Shown: positions 19,297 to 27,615 of the stretch, one piece after another | How the letters are laid out: every line of letters begins with the position of its first letter | Position numbering within the stretch: the stretch's first letter is position 1 | Assembly: GCA_963791545.1 (NCBI GenBank) | Contig: CAWBSR010000018.1 | Coordinates: forward strand, 124,001-188,000 | DNA length: 64,000 nt | Reading direction: 5' to 3' | DNA from: JALYXV01 sp963791545 | Lineage (GTDB): Bacteria; Actinomycetota; Acidimicrobiia; Acidimicrobiales; Palsa-688 | Translations under genes and position numbers: made by a program | Notes under the pieces: generated by a model | Told to the model about the DNA's origin: nothing | Databases searched by the model: none | The model's input: only the letters and a program-made list of their open reading frames with translations

Positions 19297-21032
19297 TCCC
19301 GGTGCTGCGCCAGGTGAGGGAACCTCGCGTCAACGAGCCCCCGCCGTCGAAGAACTCCGAGCAGGTGCAACTGGGCCAGCTCCTGGTACAGCGGGGCCTG
19401 CTCACCGAGGCCGCCCTGGCGTTGGCCATAGAAGAGCAGGCTCGGACCGGCCAGACCCTCGGACGCCTGTTGATCGATGCTTCCCTCGTCAAGGAAACCG
19501 ACCTGGTGGCGACCTTGGCCAGCCAACTCGGCCTGTCCTTCGTCGACCTGAGCGACTATCCCGTCGACAAGAGCGCGGTGGCGCTGGTCTCCGACAGCCT
19601 GTCCCGCCGGTACCTGGCCCTGCCCATCGGTTGGGACCGTGACCGCCTCGTCGTGGCCATGGCCGACCCGTCCAACGTCTTCGCCATCGACGACATCCGC
19701 CACCTGACCGGCCGCGAGGTCCTGGCCGTGGTCGCCACCCGGGCGTCGATCCAAGCCGCCATCGACAAGTACCACCGCCTCGACACCGACGCCGAGAACA
19801 TCAGCGCCCAGGCGGCCAAGGACGTGGAGGCCGAGGACGATCTCTCGAGCATCCGGGAGGTCGTCGAGGACGCCCCTATCGTGAAGCTGGTCAACGTCGT
19901 CATCACCCAGGCGGTGGCCGACCGGGCCTCGGACATCCACATCGAGCCGACCGAGCACGACGTCCGCATCCGTTACCGCATCGACGGCGTCCTCCACGAG
20001 GAGATGCGGGCTCCCAAGAACATCCAGGCGGGGATCATCAGCCGCCTCAAGATCATGGCCGACATCAACATCGCCGAGCGCCGCATCCCCCAGGACGGGC
20101 GGGTCACCGCCACCGTGGCGGGACGGGCGGTCGACCTTCGGGTCGCCACCTTGCCCACCGTGCACGGCGAGAAGGTGGTCATGCGGATACTCGACAAGTC
20201 CAACGCCCTGCTCCAGTTGACCGATCTGGGGTTCCTGCCCGAGAACATGCGGCGCTACGAGCAGTCGTACCGCAAGCCCTACGGGACCATCCTGGTCACC
20301 GGCCCGACCGGTTCCGGCAAGTCCACCACCCTGTACGCGACGCTGAACATCGTCAACGACGAGACCAAGAACGTCATCACCGTCGAGGATCCCGTCGAGT
20401 ACCGGTTGCCCAACATCAACCAGGTCCAGGTCAACGTGAAAGCGGGGCTGACCTTCGCCGGCGCCCTGCGCTCGATCCTGCGCTGCGACCCCGACATCGT
20501 CCTCGTCGGTGAGATCCGGGACCGGGAAACCGCCAACATCGCCGTCCAGGCCGCTCTGACGGGCCACTTGGTGCTCACCACTCTGCACACCAACGACGCC
20601 GCCAGCACCCCGATGCGCCTCATCGAGATGGGCGTCGAGCCGTTCCTGGTCGGCAGCGCCCTGGATTGCATCGTGGCCCAGCGGCTGGCCCGGAAGCTGT
20701 GCGACAAGTGCAAGGAGCGCTTCCAGCCGACCCGGGCCGAGCTGGCAACCGTCGGCTGGGACATCGAGGCCGAAGGCGGCGACCTCCCCACCATCTACCG
20801 GCCCATCGGTTGCTCCAAGTGCAGCCGCACCGGGTACTACGGCCGATTTGCCATCCATGAGGTGATGCCGGTGACCGAGGAGATCGAGCGCTGCATCGTG
20901 GAGCGAGGCCAGTCCGAGGACCTGAAGAAACTGGCCATCGCCGAGGGGATGCTGACCTTGCGCCAATCCGGCCTGCGCACGGTGCGCTCCGGAAGCACCT
21001 CGATCGAGGAGATCCTTCGTGTCATTGCTTGA
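19293..21032 (+). CDS. pilB: Type IV pilus assembly ATPase PilB (GspE/PulE family)
   Basis: A 579-residue hexameric ATPase that drives pilus extension. An N-terminal MshEN/GspE_N domain (about 25-150; QLGQLLVQRGLLTEAALALA) precedes the motor core with Walker A GPTGSGKST near 336, the Asp box ITVEDPVEYRLP, Walker B, and the His box LTTLHTNDA. A tetracysteine zinc site is present (CDKCKERF near 470 and CSKC near 510). The MshEN domain is a known c-di-GMP-binding fold, which fits the riboswitches on the pilin genes. It overlaps the DUF4388 gene and is followed directly by pilT. Confidence 0.95.
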   Translation: MIPVLRQVREPRVNEPPPSKNSEQVQLGQLLVQRGLLTEAALALAIEEQARTGQTLGRLLIDASLVKETDLVATLASQLGLSFVDLSDYPVDKSAVALVSDSLSRRYLALPIGWDRDRLVVAMADPSNVFAIDDIRHLTGREVLAVVATRASIQAAIDKYHRLDTDAENISAQAAKDVEAEDDLSSIREVVEDAPIVKLVNVVITQAVADRASDIHIEPTEHDVRIRYRIDGVLHEEMRAPKNIQAGIISRLKIMADINIAERRIPQDGRVTATVAGRAVDLRVATLPTVHGEKVVMRILDKSNALLQLTDLGFLPENMRRYEQSYRKPYGTILVTGPTGSGKSTTLYATLNIVNDETKNVITVEDPVEYRLPNINQVQVNVKAGLTFAGALRSILRCDPDIVLVGEIRDRETANIAVQAALTGHLVLTTLHTNDAASTPMRLIEMGVEPFLVGSALDCIVAQRLARKLCDKCKERFQPTRAELATVGWDIEAEGGDLPTIYRPIGCSKCSRTGYYGRFAIHEVMPVTEEIERCIVERGQSEDLKKLAIAEGMLTLRQSGLRTVRSGSTSIEEILRVIA

Positions 21033-21097
21033 CCCGCAGGACTTGGTTGTCCCTTTTGCCTATTCAGCCCCCTCTCATCGCCGTCGATAGGAACCCC

Positions 21098-22633
21098 ATG
21101 CAAAGTGCATCGCGTCGTGTCGGAGAATTCCTGGTTGCCCGCAAGGTCCTCTCCCGGGATTCCCTCGAGATCGCCCTCCGCCATGAAGAGGAGAGCGGTG
21201 TCCCCCTGGCCAAGATCCTGGCCGGCGAAGGACTGGTCTCCGAGCGGGATCTGGTGGCCGCGGTGGCCGACCAGATCGGCATCGGATTCTGGGACTTCGA
21301 TCAGGAGGGCATCAGCCCCAACGTGGACGGGCTGCTGGCCGAGCCGCTGGCCAAGCGCCTGTGCGCGGTGGCGGTGATGGTCGACAACCACCACCTCGTC
21401 GTGGCCATGGACGACCCCACCGACGAGGGCGCCGTCGCCGAGCTGGCAGAGGCGACCGGCTTCCCCATCGAGCCCATGCTGGCGGTGCGGTCCGACCTGA
21501 AAGCGGTTCTGGCCGCCATGTATCCCGATCGGGCGGGACCGGTCCGGGCCGAGGAAGAACCTGTCGTGGAGGAACTCCATGTCAACACCCTCCTGGCCCA
21601 GGTGGTCGAGCTGCGGGGCTCGGACCTGCATCTGGCGGTGGGTCTGCCGCCCTGTGTCCGTATCGACGGCACCCTCCGGCCTCTCGAGGGCTACCAGGTG
21701 CTCAACGGCTCCGACGTCCGGCGGATGATCTTCGCGGTGTTGACCCAGCGGCAACGGGAGCGCTTCGAATCGGAGCTGGAGTTGGACACCTCGCACTCCA
21801 TCCCCGGCCTCGGTCGCTTCCGTGTCAACGTGTTCCTGCAGCGGGACTCGGTGGGCGCCGTCATGCGCGTCATCCCCAACGAGGTTGTCCCCTTCGAGTC
21901 GCTCGGCCTGCCCAACTCGGTCGTGCAGTTCGCGGATCTGGCCCGGGGCTTGGTGCTCGTGTGCGGGCCGACAGGGTCCGGGAAGTCCACCACCCTGGCG
22001 TCATTGGTGGACGTCATCAACAGCCGCAAGGCACTGCACATCATGACGGTCGAAGACCCCATCGAGTTCCTGCACCAGCACAAGCGGGCCGTGGTCAACC
22101 AGCGGGAGATCGGCGAGGACACCAAATCCTTCGCCCAGGCGCTGAAGCACGTCCTGCGTCAGGATCCCGACGTCATCCTGGTGGGGGAGATGCGGGACCT
22201 GGAAACCATCTCCACCGCCCTCACGGCCGCCGAGACCGGCCACCTGGTGTTCGCCACCCTGCACACCCAGGACGCGCCCCAGTCGATCGACCGGATCATC
22301 GACGTGTTCCCGCCCCATCAGCAGCAGCAGATCCGGGTGCAGCTGGCCTCGGCCCTGCAGGGAGTGGTGTGCCAGCAGCTGCTCCCGAAGAACGGCAGCC
22401 TGGGCCGAGCGGTCGCGGTCGAGGTACTCGTCGCCACCCCTGGCGTGCGGAACCTGGTCCGGGAAGGCAAGACCCACCAGATCTACAGCGCCATGCAGGC
22501 GGGGGCGCAACACGGCATGCAGACGATGGACCAGTCACTGGCCTACCTCGTTCGGTCGGGGAAGGTTGCCATGGGCACCGCTCTCGAGCGCTGCGCCAAC
22601 GACGACGACCTGCGCCGCCTGGTCGCCGGTTAG
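21098..22633 (+). CDS. pilT: PilT-type retraction ATPase with an N-terminal MshEN domain
   Basis: About 511 residues from ATG 21098, which has an AGGA ribosome site; a TTG at 21029 overlapping the pilB stop is the alternative. The C-terminal 350 residues are PilT-like: DLHLAVGLPPCVRIDGTL, Walker A GPTGSGKST near 290, TVEDPIEFLH, and the PilT hallmark AETGHLVFATLHT. Unlike most PilT proteins (about 340-370 residues) it keeps a GspE_N/MshEN-like N-terminal domain of about 150 residues (GEFLVARKVLSRDSLEIALR). It probably powers pilus retraction. Confidence 0.92.
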   Translation: MQSASRRVGEFLVARKVLSRDSLEIALRHEEESGVPLAKILAGEGLVSERDLVAAVADQIGIGFWDFDQEGISPNVDGLLAEPLAKRLCAVAVMVDNHHLVVAMDDPTDEGAVAELAEATGFPIEPMLAVRSDLKAVLAAMYPDRAGPVRAEEEPVVEELHVNTLLAQVVELRGSDLHLAVGLPPCVRIDGTLRPLEGYQVLNGSDVRRMIFAVLTQRQRERFESELELDTSHSIPGLGRFRVNVFLQRDSVGAVMRVIPNEVVPFESLGLPNSVVQFADLARGLVLVCGPTGSGKSTTLASLVDVINSRKALHIMTVEDPIEFLHQHKRAVVNQREIGEDTKSFAQALKHVLRQDPDVILVGEMRDLETISTALTAAETGHLVFATLHTQDAPQSIDRIIDVFPPHQQQQIRVQLASALQGVVCQQLLPKNGSLGRAVAVEVLVATPGVRNLVREGKTHQIYSAMQAGAQHGMQTMDQSLAYLVRSGKVAMGTALERCANDDDLRRLVAG

Positions 22634-22647
22634 GAGAGGACATACCA

Positions 22648-23868
22648 ATGCCTGATACCTACGCGTACAAGGTCAAAGACCACAGCGGCAAGATGATCGA
22701 GGGTCTCCTGGAGGCCGAGAGCACCGCCCTGGTGGCCAACAAGTTGCGCCAGATGGGCTACGTACCCATCGCCATCGACAAGAAGCAGACGACCGGCGCC
22801 CATCGGGAGCTGCATTTCCCCGGGCGGGGGACGCGGGTCAAGTTGAAGGACACCGCGATCTTCGCCCGTCAGTTCGCCACCATGATCGACGCCGGCCTGA
22901 CGATGCTGCGCAGCCTCCAGATCCTGGCCCTGCAAACCGAGAGCCCCGCCCTGGCCGCGATCATCACCCAGGTCCGCCAGGACGTCGAGAGCGGATCGTC
23001 GCTGTCGCAGGCGTTCTCCCACCATCCCAAGGTGTTCAACAAGCTGTTCGTGGCCATGGTCCGCTCGGGTGAATCGGGCGGGGTGCTCGACGAGGTGCTG
23101 CTGCAGCTGGCCAACACCATCGAGAAGCAGGTCGAGCTGCGCCGCAAGGTCCGCTCGGCCATGACCTACCCGCTGGTGGTCCTGGCCCTGGTCCTCATGA
23201 TCCTCACCGCCATGCTGGTCTTCATCATCCCGCTCTTCAAGGGCTTCTATAAGAGCCTGAACGGCAAGCTGCCGTTGATGACCCGGGTCCTGATTTCCAT
23301 GTCGGACATCTTCGTAAAGGCCTTCCCGCTGATCATTCTGGCCATCATCGGCGGGGTGTTCCTCTTCAGGCGCTGGGTCGCCACCGACAAGGGCCGAGGC
23401 CGCTGGGATGTCATCAAGCTCAAGGTCCCGGTGTTCGGCAAGTTGGTCCACAAAACCTCCATGGCCCGCTTCACCCGCACCCTCGGGGTACTGCTGAAGT
23501 CGGGAGTTCCCATCCTCGAGGCGCTCGAGATCACCAAGGAGACGGCCGGCAACACCGTCGTGTCCCGGGGTCTGGAGGACGTTCAGGCCGGCGTCAAGGT
23601 GGGCGAGCCGATCGCCAAGCCGCTGGAAGCCCATCCCGTCTTTCCCCCCATGGTCACCCAGATGATCGCGGTCGGCGAAGAGAGCGGTGCCCTCGACATC
23701 CTGCTGGAAAAGATCGCCACCTTCTACGACCAGGAAGTCGAGGCGACTGTCAACGCCCTGACCTCGTTGCTGGAGCCGCTGATGATCGTGGTACTCGGTG
23801 GTTGCGTGGGCACCATGGTGATCGCCCTGTACCTGCCCATGTTCAACGTCATCAAGCTGATCAAGTAA
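22648..23868 (+). CDS. pilC: Type IV pilus inner-membrane platform protein PilC (GspF family)
   Basis: A 406-residue membrane protein that links the motor ATPases to pilin assembly. It contains two GspF domains, FARQFATMIDAGLTMLRSLQ near residues 73-92 and ARFTRTLGVLLKSGVPILEA near 272-291. Membrane helices are at LVVLALVLMILTAMLVFIIP, FPLIILAIIGGVFLF, and near the C terminus. GGAGAGGA precedes ATG 22648. It is the last gene of the pilBTC unit and converges with the histidine kinase gene. Confidence 0.95.
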   Translation: MPDTYAYKVKDHSGKMIEGLLEAESTALVANKLRQMGYVPIAIDKKQTTGAHRELHFPGRGTRVKLKDTAIFARQFATMIDAGLTMLRSLQILALQTESPALAAIITQVRQDVESGSSLSQAFSHHPKVFNKLFVAMVRSGESGGVLDEVLLQLANTIEKQVELRRKVRSAMTYPLVVLALVLMILTAMLVFIIPLFKGFYKSLNGKLPLMTRVLISMSDIFVKAFPLIILAIIGGVFLFRRWVATDKGRGRWDVIKLKVPVFGKLVHKTSMARFTRTLGVLLKSGVPILEALEITKETAGNTVVSRGLEDVQAGVKVGEPIAKPLEAHPVFPPMVTQMIAVGEESGALDILLEKIATFYDQEVEATVNALTSLLEPLMIVVLGGCVGTMVIALYLPMFNVIKLIK

Positions 23869-23971
23869 TCACGGCGCCATTGCGCCTCAGTCGACGCCCT
23901 CGCCCGTCGCCGGGTTTCGGGTACCTGATCGGTGAGAGTCGGGTATCACGCTGGGCCGCTGGAGCCGGGGC

Positions 23972-23987
23972 CGCAGCGTCAGCTGCG
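23972..23987. terminator. Weak hairpin between pilC and the convergent kinase gene
   Basis: CGCAGC-GTCA-GCTGCG is a perfect 6-bp stem with a 4-nt loop in the 166-nt gap between two convergent genes. It has no U-tract. It may serve as a bidirectional terminator. Confidence 0.3.
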
Positions 23988-24034
23988 TCGGATGACGCCG
24001 GCTTCTCCGACCGCGGCTTGGCGAATGCCGTCGG

Positions 24035-26881
24035 TTAAGAGTCGCGCAGCGCGGTGCCTAGTGCCTCGGCCAGCTGGCGGGAGGAGAACGGTTTTTGCAG
24101 CCGGGGGACGGGACCCCGATGGGACTCGTCGGTACCTCTTGGACCGGGCGTCGTGTTGGGCGGCGTCGGGATCGGGTAGCCACTGACCAAGATGACCGGT
24201 ATCTGCGGCCATCGGTCGGCGACGACTTGGGCCAGTGCGTGGCCGCCCATGCCGGGCATCATGATGTCGCAGACGATGGCGGAGATAGAGGCGGACTGGT
24301 CGGTCAGGATTGGGCAGGCCGCCTCGCCGGAGTCGGTGGCAGTTGCGGTATAGCCGAGCCAGTTGAGGACACTGGCCATGGCGGCCCGCACCGCCGGGTC
24401 GTCATCGACGACCAGTATCGTTTGCCCCTGCCCTCGGTGGATTTCCCCCCGTTTCACCGTGGGCGCAAGGGACGTGTTGGCGGCGGCCGGCAGCCAGATA
24501 CGGATCCGGGTTCCCTGACCAGGGTGGCTGGCCGCGTCGATGTGCCCGTCGTGCTGGACGACCAGTCCATGGACCTGCGCCAGCCCCAGCCCGGTGCCTT
24601 GACCCGGGCTTTTGGTCGTGAAGAACGGTTCGAACGCCCGGGCCAACACATCGGCGGCCATCCCGGCGCCGGTGTCGGCAATGTTGAGGCTCACACTGGG
24701 CCGGCGCAGCGGGTTGTCAAGTGGCGACGCCCCGTCGGCGTCGACTCCGTGGCGAAGAAGGGTGATGTTCACCTCGCCGGGCCCGTCGATGGCGTGGTCG
24801 GCGTTGGAGACCAGGTTCATGAAGATCTGCTGCAGGCGGGTGGTGTCGGCCCGTACCAGATAGGGCTGGCCGTCGTGTTCGACGCGGAGGCGTACCGCTT
24901 CGCCCACGGTACGGCGCAGTAGCGGGACCAGCTGCTCCAAGAAGGAGGCCAGGTCGACGTCGCTGAACTCCAGCGCGCTGCGTTGGGCGAAATCGAGGAC
25001 CTGCCAGACCAGCGCCGCGCCCCGCTCGACCTGTTGGCGGATCGCCCCTACGTAGGCGCGACCGCTGTCGTCGAGGCTGGCCTGGCCTTCCAGCAACTCG
25101 GCGTAGAGGCTGATGGCGGCCACGATGTTGTTGAAGTCATGGGCCACGCCCGCCGCCAGCTGGCCCACCGCGGCGAGGCGCTCCTGGCTGTGAAGGCGCT
25201 CCGAGATGTCTTCGTAGCGGCGGCGCTCGATGGCCAGGCCCAACAGATTGGCGACGGTCTGCACGAAGTCGACGTCCTCGGCCGAGAACTGTCGGCGATG
25301 GCGGCTATAGGCGGCCAGCACGCCGTAACTACGACCGGTCACGGTAACAATCGCACTCAATCCGCTGACCAGGCCCTGGGCGACGAGCGGGGCGGGCGGC
25401 TCGAAACGGGATTCCGTGCTCAAGTCCTCCACCACCACCACCTCGTCGACCGCCAGGGTGTAGCGAAGATGGCCGCCGACGCCGGCGGGCACCAAACCTG
25501 TCCCCACCACCGTGGCCAGGCCTCCGATCGCGGCCCGGGTGATGAGCTCCTCGCCGGCCGCGACATCGAACATGGCCGCACTTTGGATCTCCAGTCCGGC
25601 GGCGACCGCGCCCACCGCGTCATCTACCAGTACTGCCAGGTCGGTACCGGCCAGGGCCTGACTTCCCAGTGTCGCCACCACCGCCTGCTGTTCGGCCCAC
25701 CGACGCGCCTGCTTGGAGACCTCCAGGGCGGCGTCGCGGGCGGCCGCCAACTCCTCGACATGCTTGAGCTCGGTGATGTCGCGAGCCATGCTCGAGTAGA
25801 ACTCCACCACGCCATCGCCGCCCCGATGGGCGACCACGATCTGATCGACTACCCGTTGGTGGGCGGCGCCGTCAACCAGGATCGACCCACCCCGCCACAG
25901 CCCCTCGCGAGCCGCGGTGGGAAAGACCGTGGATCGCAGGGTCTCGGCCCAGCCCGGCGGGTGCAGGTCATAGACCCCGTGCCCGGTAAGCTCCTCCTCG
26001 GGCCCGATACCGGCCATGGCCCGCCCGGCCCGGTTCAGGTACAACAGCCGGCCGGTGCGATCGGCGATGGCGGCGGAGTCAGGGCTGGCGTCGAGTAGCG
26101 CCACCAGGCGGTCGGTACCGTTTCGGAACTCGTAGCGCCCGGTCACATCCGACGAGACCCAGATACTGCTGACCGGGACGCCATCGGCGTCGACTACCGC
26201 GGTGAAAGATGCCGCCACCAGCAGCTGAGAGCCGTCGCGGTGGCGGGCCGTGAACTCGCCCGACTCCGGCTGCCCGGCCATGAACCCGGCTCCGATGCCG
26301 CCAGCCTCCCCGCGGCCCGCCTCAAAGGCGACGACCTCAACGAGGCTCCGACCCAGCACCTCCCCCGCCGCCCAACCGTAAAGCCTCTCCGCCTCGCCGT
26401 TCCAGTAGGTGATCGTCCCGGCCATGTCGGTGGCGATTACCGCCTCGCCGACCGCCCCCAGCAGCCGTGCCCGAAGCTTCACCTCTGCCTCGGCGCCCTT
26501 CCCGGCCGTGATATCCGTGACCAACCCGACACCGCCGATGAGGGCGCCGTCGCCGCCGAACAGCGGGCTGTTCTCGACCAGCGCCCACACCGCCGTCCCG
26601 TCCCGGTGGCGTAGCAACAGCTCGTCTTGATACCCCTTTTCACCACGCAACTGCTCCATGCGAGCCGGCATCGTCGCCCCAAGGGTCTCCGGCAGGAACC
26701 GGGAGGCGGGAAGGCCCACCATCTCGTCGCAGTCATAGCCGAGCATTTCCGCCATCCGAGCATTGACCACCAAGGTGCGACCCTCGGCGTCCACCACCCA
26801 CAACCCTTCCCGGGCCGATTCGTAGATCATCCGGTAAGTAGGCTCATTCACCTCGACCGACTCGTCGTCCATCAAGCTCAC
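24035..26881 (-). CDS. Hybrid PAS/GAF sensor histidine kinase with receiver domain
   Basis: A 948-residue soluble sensor kinase. Domains in order: three PAS modules (about 10-130, 130-260 and 260-375; WVVDAEGRTLVVNARMAEML and TITYWNGEAERLYGW are typical), a GAF domain (about 400-560), HisKA with His581 in AAGVAHDFNNIVAA, HATPase_c with N and G boxes (NLVSNADHAI, DTGAGM, GTGLGLAQV), and a C-terminal receiver with Asp872 in IVCDIMMPGMGG and the conserved Lys in RLQKPFSS. It has no membrane segment and no DNA-binding output. The next gene in the same direction is absent, but a receiver relic lies just upstream. Confidence 0.93.
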   Translation of the reverse strand: MSLMDDESVEVNEPTYRMIYESAREGLWVVDAEGRTLVVNARMAEMLGYDCDEMVGLPASRFLPETLGATMPARMEQLRGEKGYQDELLLRHRDGTAVWALVENSPLFGGDGALIGGVGLVTDITAGKGAEAEVKLRARLLGAVGEAVIATDMAGTITYWNGEAERLYGWAAGEVLGRSLVEVVAFEAGRGEAGGIGAGFMAGQPESGEFTARHRDGSQLLVAASFTAVVDADGVPVSSIWVSSDVTGRYEFRNGTDRLVALLDASPDSAAIADRTGRLLYLNRAGRAMAGIGPEEELTGHGVYDLHPPGWAETLRSTVFPTAAREGLWRGGSILVDGAAHQRVVDQIVVAHRGGDGVVEFYSSMARDITELKHVEELAAARDAALEVSKQARRWAEQQAVVATLGSQALAGTDLAVLVDDAVGAVAAGLEIQSAAMFDVAAGEELITRAAIGGLATVVGTGLVPAGVGGHLRYTLAVDEVVVVEDLSTESRFEPPAPLVAQGLVSGLSAIVTVTGRSYGVLAAYSRHRRQFSAEDVDFVQTVANLLGLAIERRRYEDISERLHSQERLAAVGQLAAGVAHDFNNIVAAISLYAELLEGQASLDDSGRAYVGAIRQQVERGAALVWQVLDFAQRSALEFSDVDLASFLEQLVPLLRRTVGEAVRLRVEHDGQPYLVRADTTRLQQIFMNLVSNADHAIDGPGEVNITLLRHGVDADGASPLDNPLRRPSVSLNIADTGAGMAADVLARAFEPFFTTKSPGQGTGLGLAQVHGLVVQHDGHIDAASHPGQGTRIRIWLPAAANTSLAPTVKRGEIHRGQGQTILVVDDDPAVRAAMASVLNWLGYTATATDSGEAACPILTDQSASISAIVCDIMMPGMGGHALAQVVADRWPQIPVILVSGYPIPTPPNTTPGPRGTDESHRGPVPRLQKPFSSRQLAEALGTALRDS

Positions 26882-27615
26882 CAGTCCAAGGCCCGGCGCG
26901 ACAGAATCAGTTCAGTCATGGGGGGGGTGCGGTACAACCGTTGGTGCCTTTGTGGCGCTTTGGCCCCCTCCACCGGTGTCCTTGCAATAGCAAGATTCGT
27001 TATCGAAATGTCTGTTTCAACAAAACAGAAGGAAATGATCTCGGATCGGCACATCTCGAGCCCAGACACTAAACCAAAAAGGGCGGCGCCCCGTCCGACA
27101 TGGCTCGCCGGGAAATAGGGCGTTGGACAGCACATCTCTTTGCTGACGCAACGAGAACTGGCTTGGACCGCCAGGCGACCGCACGGGGGCGCCGAGCCCA
27201 GTGCCGGCACCGCGGACTGGTCGTAGGGCCGCCGGCGGGGATCGCCTCGCCGCTCACGAGTAGTACCGGTGGCGCCGGCCACCGCTCGGCTATCTCTTGG
27301 ACTGTCGCCTCGTGTCGCCGTGCCCCATCGTGTTTTCACTGGTCGGGCGCCACGGCGGTCGCGGCGCGGCGGGGTTTTTTGGGGGTTTGTTTCGGAGGGG
27401 AGCCCGCAGAGCGCGATGCGAGTATCGGCTCTCGCGGTGGCGCCGGTGGTCATTTGGTTGCGTCGGCAACGGTGATTGTCGAATCGCGCTGGAACCGAAC
27501 ACATCTTTTCTCTTTGCCCGTTCGGCTTTCCGGGGGGGGGGGGTGTCGTCTCCGTCGGGCACGGGGTTGCCGGTATTCCGATGCGTTTGCACTAGTCGTC
27601 GGGTGCAAACACGTC
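26882..27615. other. Long intergenic region between kinase and surface-protein genes
   Basis: A 734-nt gap between divergent genes. The part near 26990-27070 is clearly AT-richer than the surroundings and contains a small stem (CTGTTT/AAACAG), so it probably holds promoters. On the minus strand, 27110-27345 has a decayed receiver-domain relic. 27355-27545 has runs of G and T and no clear gene. I find no riboswitch motif or tRNA here. Confidence 0.5.
27110..27345 (-). pseudogene. Decayed response-regulator receiver-domain relic
   Basis: On the minus strand one frame reads VQEIAERWPAPPVLLVSGEA, followed about 35 residues later by RSKPVLVASAKRCAV. This parallels the end of the receiver domain of the adjacent kinase, which reads LAQVVADRWPQIPVILVSG and then RLQKPFSSRQLAEAL. 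The start of the domain is broken by stops and frame changes, and no phosphoacceptor Asp motif is left in frame. It looks like the remnant of a duplicated or older two-component gene. Confidence 0.42.
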
